Positions 60,559-64,000 of a stretch of DNA of 64,000 bases are shown in pieces (within the stretch, counting starts at the first letter, position 1; each line of letters opens with the position of its first letter). Origin of the DNA: Woeseiaceae bacterium. GTDB taxonomy: Bacteria > Pseudomonadota > Gammaproteobacteria > Steroidobacterales > Woeseiaceae. The translations under genes and the position numbers were made by a program. Location: positions 124,001 through 188,000 of the forward strand of contig JAJFKS010000036.1 in the NCBI GenBank assembly GCA_021773115.1, given 5' to 3'. The notes under the pieces were generated by a model. The model saw nothing but the letters and a program-made list of their open reading frames with translations. It was not told the origin of the DNA and searched no databases.

Positions 60559-62400
60559 TTGAGCGTCGCTAGCGACGAATCAATTAACGGTAGCATTTTC
60601 GCCAGTGCGCTGATATCCGGCATCCACCGCGTTATTGCACAGCAAGCGTACCTGAATCGCATCAACGTATTTCCCGTTGCTGACAGCGATACCGGTACCA
60701 ACCTGAGCTTGTCGCTGAGTGCCGCCCTCCCGGTATTGCGACGCGAAAACAAACAACACCTGGGGAGCTTGCTTGCAGCGACCGCCGACGCATTACTGGA
60801 TGGCGCCCGTGGCAACTCCGGCGCCATCGTTGCACAGTTCTTTCAGGGATTGAGTGACCGCACCGGGGATGCGCCACATTTTACGACAACAACATTCTGC
60901 ACTGCACTCAGAAGCGCTTCCGACTACGCGCGCGATGCCCTGTCACAACCACGGGAAGGGACTATTCTGTCAGCAATCAGTGCATTTGCAGAGAATGTCG
61001 AGCAGCAACTCGAAGACGCGCCGGCACTTCAATTCACCGTTCTTTTTGCGACAGCGCGTCGCCGGGTGGATACCGCAGTGGATGAAACGCCGGGACAGCT
61101 TGACGTGCTTAGAAAGGCCGGCGTTGTCGACGCGGGCGCAAAAGGTTTCGCGGAGCTGGTCGGCGGTATTGCCGACTATCTCAATGACGGCGAAATTACG
61201 CCGATGCCTGAAACGCCGCTGTTGGATGATCTTCCGTCCGCTGTCGAGTTGGCGGCGGCGGACAACAGTTCGAAATTTCGTTACTGCACGGAGTGCCTGA
61301 TTAGCGATAGCAATATCGAACGGCGAAAACTTCGTGAAGCGCTGTCCAAACTGGGAGACTCGCTGGTTTTGGCCGGCAGCAAGCGCAAGGCCAGGATTCA
61401 CATTCATGTTGATGATCCGGACGCGGTATTTGAGACCGCCAGACAATTCGGCACGCTAAGTGGTGAAAAAGCCGATGACATGCACCGCCAGCAAGACACC
61501 GTGCAAGACGGTTCGCGCAAATTCGCCGTCATTACCGACTCCGGCGCAGACATCAGTGACGATGACATGGAGCGCCTCGATATTCATATGGTACCGTGCC
61601 GCATCCAGTTCGGCGATCGCGGCTACCTGGACAAGGTCAGTATTTCGACCGACGAGTTCTACCATGAACTCGAAACCAACCCGAATCACCCAACAACATC
61701 ACAGCCATCACCGGGTGACTTCCGGCGGCAATTCCAGTTTCTCGCGAGCCATTTTAAGGATGTGCTATCAATCAACCTGTCGTCGATGGTAAGCGGCACC
61801 TATGAAAGCGCGCGGGCGGCAGCCGCGCGCAGCAACGCGCCCGGCCGCATCCACGTGATTGATTCGCGGAACGCGTCTGTCGGGCAGGGCATGTTGACAG
61901 TACTGGCTGCCGAATGCGCCGAACGAGGATTGGGAATTGATGAAACTGTCGGGATCATCCGGCAGCGGGTTCCAGAAACGCGTACGTTCGCGTTACTGCA
62001 CGACCTTCGCTTTGCTGTACGTGGCGGCCGACTGCCGCATTGGACAAAGTCGTTGACGGACCTGCTGCACATCGTGCCTGTGATATGCACCAAACCGGAT
62101 GGCCGAATTGCTCTCTGCGGCTGTCTTATCGGTCGGCACAAGCGGGTCGTTAAATTCGCGCGCTTTGTCGCAAAAAAATGTCGCGACGAGACTGCGGTCG
62201 CGATCAGCATTGGCCAGGCGATTTGCCCGGACGAGGCAAATCGACTCGCGACTGAACTTCGCGGACGCTTGCCGAATGCGACTGACATAAAGCTGTGCGA
62301 TCTCGGTACCGGGATCGGCGTTCATGGCGGACCCGGGACATTGATCGCATCCATCAGGCCAATCGGCCTAGATGAGCACATCCCCGGCGGGGACGATTAA
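60559..62400 (+). CDS. DAK2 (DhaL-like) domain fused to DegV/FakB domain
   Basis: 613 residues. Residues about 1-200: DhaL/DAK2 kinase-type domain with NVFPVADSDTGTN (nucleotide/Mg loop) and ALLDGARGNSGAI. Residues 200-310: middle FakA-like linker domain. Residues about 315-613: DegV fold with FAVITDSGADIS, HPTTSQPSPGDF, SMVSGTYESAR and GTGIGVHGGPGTL. In other bacteria the fatty-acid kinase FakA and its fatty-acid-binding partner FakB are separate, so this is likely a one-chain fatty-acid kinase; this is an inference. The start is TTG at 60559, without a clear ribosome site. Its 3' end overlaps the SRAP gene by 33 bases. Confidence 0.85.
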   Translation: MSVASDESINGSIFASALISGIHRVIAQQAYLNRINVFPVADSDTGTNLSLSLSAALPVLRRENKQHLGSLLAATADALLDGARGNSGAIVAQFFQGLSDRTGDAPHFTTTTFCTALRSASDYARDALSQPREGTILSAISAFAENVEQQLEDAPALQFTVLFATARRRVDTAVDETPGQLDVLRKAGVVDAGAKGFAELVGGIADYLNDGEITPMPETPLLDDLPSAVELAAADNSSKFRYCTECLISDSNIERRKLREALSKLGDSLVLAGSKRKARIHIHVDDPDAVFETARQFGTLSGEKADDMHRQQDTVQDGSRKFAVITDSGADISDDDMERLDIHMVPCRIQFGDRGYLDKVSISTDEFYHELETNPNHPTTSQPSPGDFRRQFQFLASHFKDVLSINLSSMVSGTYESARAAAARSNAPGRIHVIDSRNASVGQGMLTVLAAECAERGLGIDETVGIIRQRVPETRTFALLHDLRFAVRGGRLPHWTKSLTDLLHIVPVICTKPDGRIALCGCLIGRHKRVVKFARFVAKKCRDETAVAISIGQAICPDEANRLATELRGRLPNATDIKLCDLGTGIGVHGGPGTLIASIRPIGLDEHIPGGDD

Positions 62401-63036
62401 TTCTTCACCCTGGTTGCGCGCATTGTTGACGTTGCGACTGACCGGCCAGGCCTGCAGTGGCGGGGTGCGATCGGCGACGTCATCGAGAAAGCCCGGCGAG
62501 CCTGCCAGCCACTCGTTTGCGGCTTCTGTCTGCAGAATAACCGGCATTCGGTGATGCAACGGCTGCATAAATTCATTGGCGGCCGTTGTTATCAATGTCG
62601 TGGTCTGCAATGACTCACCACTTTCCTTGCCCGTCCAGCTTTCCCAAAGTCCAGCCATCGCGAATGCTTCACCACTTTTGAGCGAGATAAAGTGCGGAAT
62701 CCTGCTATCACCCTGGCGGTGCCATTCGTAAAAACCATCTGCCAATACGACGCAACGACGATGCTTGAAGGCATTTCGGTACGAGGGTTTCTCAGCGAGA
62801 GTTTCAGCGCGTGCGTTGATCATCTTATTGCCAATGGCCGGGTCCTTGGCCCAAAACGGCACCAGGCCCCAGCGCAACATCGCAAGCTCCCGCTGCTGTT
62901 CGGCATCATCCCGAATCGCCGCGACGACTTGCGTTGGCGCAATGTTGTAGCGAGCTTCGACGGCTAGTGCGCCATCCACGCCGAATAATGCAGCAGTCGC
63001 CTCGCTCGGTGAATAAAAGGCGAAGCGGCCACACAT
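62368..63036 (-). CDS. SRAP/YedK family DNA-protein crosslink shield
   Basis: 222 residues. Begins MCGRF, so Cys2 is the residue that crosslinks abasic sites after methionine removal. Other conserved marks: YNIAPTQ near residue 31, RWGLVPFWAKDPAIGNKMINARAETL near 55, RRCVVLADGFYEWHR near 93 (catalytic Glu), HHRMPVIL near 162. It protects abasic sites in single-stranded DNA. It is convergent with the DAK2-DegV gene with a 33-base overlap of coding ends. Confidence 0.93.
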   Translation of the reverse strand: MCGRFAFYSPSEATAALFGVDGALAVEARYNIAPTQVVAAIRDDAEQQRELAMLRWGLVPFWAKDPAIGNKMINARAETLAEKPSYRNAFKHRRCVVLADGFYEWHRQGDSRIPHFISLKSGEAFAMAGLWESWTGKESGESLQTTTLITTAANEFMQPLHHRMPVILQTEAANEWLAGSPGFLDDVADRTPPLQAWPVSRNVNNARNQGEELIVPAGDVLI

Positions 63037-63037
63037 G

Positions 63038-63811
63038 CTATTCGCGAATACCTATACCCATGCGCATCATGATCACACAGGCTGAAAACAGCAAGACAAT
63101 GAAGCCAACAAGAATGGTGTAGGCGTAGCCAATCGAAATGTCCGAGGTACCAAGGATGCCGTAGCGGAACGCATTCACCATGTACAAGATCGGATTAGCC
63201 TTCGATACCATCTGCCAGAACTCCGGCAACAATGATATCGAATAGAACACGCCACCGAGGTACGTGAGTGGTGTCAGAACAAAGGTTGGCACGATCGAAA
63301 TGTCGTCAAATTTTCTCGCAAGTACTGCGTTGATGAAGCCCGCCAGCGAGAAGACGATTGATGACAGCAGCACAATCGAAATCATGATGAATGGGTGTGC
63401 AACACTGAGGTCAGTGAACAGCAGCGCGATCGCGGTAACCAGTGAACCGACCAAAAGCCCCCGCAATACGCCGCCGGCAACGTGGCCGATAATAATCGCC
63501 GCGTTCGACATCGGCGCGACCAGCATCTCTTCGACATAACGGCTGAACTTGGCGCCGAAAAATGATGACACGACGTTGCCGTAGGAGTTGGTGATCACCG
63601 ACATCATGATCAGGCCCGGCGCGATGTATTGCATGTAGTCAAAGCCGTCCATGGTGCCAATGCGACGGCCGATCAGGTTGCCAAAAATAATGAAGTACAG
63701 AGTCATCGTGATCGCTGGTGGCACAATCGTCTGAATCCAGATTCTGAGTACTCTCACCATTTCTTTGCGAATAATGGTCTGCACAGCGACAAGGTTGAGC
63801 GCGATGTTCAT
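63038..63811 (-). CDS. ABC-2 type exporter permease
   Basis: 257 residues with about six membrane helices; the family segment YIAPGLIMMSVITNSYGNVVSSFFGAKFSRYVEEMLVAPMSN near residue 60 and TPLTYLGGVFYSISLLPEFW near 185 match the YadH-type permease of uncertain substrate. The start overlaps the ATP-binding gene stop (ATGA). Ends one base before the SRAP gene starts. Confidence 0.88.
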   Translation of the reverse strand: MNIALNLVAVQTIIRKEMVRVLRIWIQTIVPPAITMTLYFIIFGNLIGRRIGTMDGFDYMQYIAPGLIMMSVITNSYGNVVSSFFGAKFSRYVEEMLVAPMSNAAIIIGHVAGGVLRGLLVGSLVTAIALLFTDLSVAHPFIMISIVLLSSIVFSLAGFINAVLARKFDDISIVPTFVLTPLTYLGGVFYSISLLPEFWQMVSKANPILYMVNAFRYGILGTSDISIGYAYTILVGFIVLLFSACVIMMRMGIGIRE

Positions 63812-64000
63812 GCCACACCCCCATTGCCCGGCTTGTTCTCGACCAGCCCTATGAAAAGCTCTTCCAGGCGATTGGCCTTGTTGCGCATGCTCACGACCTT
63901 AATGCCCTGGGCATCAAGTTGAGCAAACAGGTCATTGAGATCGTGCTCCGGCCCCTTTTCGACTTCCAGTTCGTTGTGATCGCGTAGCGAAGTTTTGAAG
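63808..64000 (-). CDS. ABC transporter ATP-binding protein (C-terminal end only)
   Basis: The last 63 codons of a minus-strand gene that runs off the window. The visible residues (DLFAQLDAQGIKVVSMRNK, then ANRLEELFIGLVE) match the C-terminal end of YadG-type ATPases. The stop overlaps the permease start (TCATG), so the pair is one exporter. Walker motifs lie outside the window. Confidence 0.8.
   Translation of the reverse strand, partial: FKTSLRDHNELEVEKGPEHDLNDLFAQLDAQGIKVVSMRNKANRLEELFIGLVENKPGNGGVA

Noticed and set aside
41..63000. CRISPR array, prophage, insertion sequence or tRNA gene
   Set aside because: No regularly spaced repeats, phage structural genes, transposase motifs or cloverleaf sequences were recognised; tRNA absence was checked only by eye.

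Overview
The window is protein-dense chromosomal DNA of a Gram-negative, probably marine, gammaproteobacterium. A lineage near Woeseiales/Chromatiales is my guess from gene content only. The lineage clues are GspA/GspB of type II secretion, a FadE-type acyl-CoA dehydrogenase, a Psp membrane-stress locus with a sigma-54 promoter, an AcrB-type pump and a GlyGly-CTERM surface protein. No rRNA, tRNA, CRISPR array, prophage or insertion sequence was recognised. Several genes appear to start with TTG or GTG.

Layout. 1-5158: 3' part of an RND pump, a GlyGly-CTERM exported protein, an EamA permease and a TerB-like protein. 5250-5450: an intergenic unit with a promoter, a 26-codon ORF behind an almost perfect anti-16S ribosome site, nested inverted repeats and a terminator. 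5453-8254: an ECF-sigma operon (DUF6249-like membrane protein, sigma factor, small membrane protein, unknown protein, cysteine-desulfurase-like enzyme). 8443-13333: DUF1800 and DUF1501 proteins, an RnfD-like membrane protein and a DUF2330 exported protein, closed by a strong terminator. 13336-18044: a three-gene 2-oxoacid oxidoreductase operon whose first gene is a GltD-like flavo/iron-sulfur protein. 18116-25051: dihydroorotase, threonine deaminase, class II aldolase, UvrD-like helicase, alpha/beta hydrolase. 25162-33449: SLC13 permease, ferredoxin-reductase-type flavoprotein, two paralogous anchored proteins, a sulfotransferase-like protein overlapping a class IV aminotransferase, and GshA. 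33676-37068: bactofilin, a GGDEF-EAL sensor, a small exported protein. 37123-40006: the psp locus. 40034-44121: a GntR(YtrA-like)-ABC operon, a palindromic operator, a small membrane protein and an ECF sigma/anti-sigma pair. 44271-49751: malate dehydrogenase, FadE, DUF3667 and DUF4399 proteins.

49812-57038 encodes an almost complete mevalonate route to farnesyl diphosphate: HMG-CoA synthase on the plus strand, convergent with a minus-strand operon of mevalonate-diphosphate decarboxylase, phosphomevalonate kinase, a single-chain HMG-CoA reductase/mevalonate kinase fusion and IPP isomerase. A farnesyl diphosphate synthase is divergent from that operon. Most gammaproteobacteria use the MEP route, so this cluster, with its fused enzyme, is the most distinctive feature here. 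The right end holds dinB, gspA-gspB, a DAK2-DegV fusion, an SRAP protein and an ABC-2 exporter cut by the window edge.

Many genes are coupled: same-strand neighbours often overlap by ATGA or TAATG, and three convergent pairs share exactly a YTAG tetranucleotide holding both stop codons. Promoters and operators were read by eye and are weaker evidence than the coding calls.
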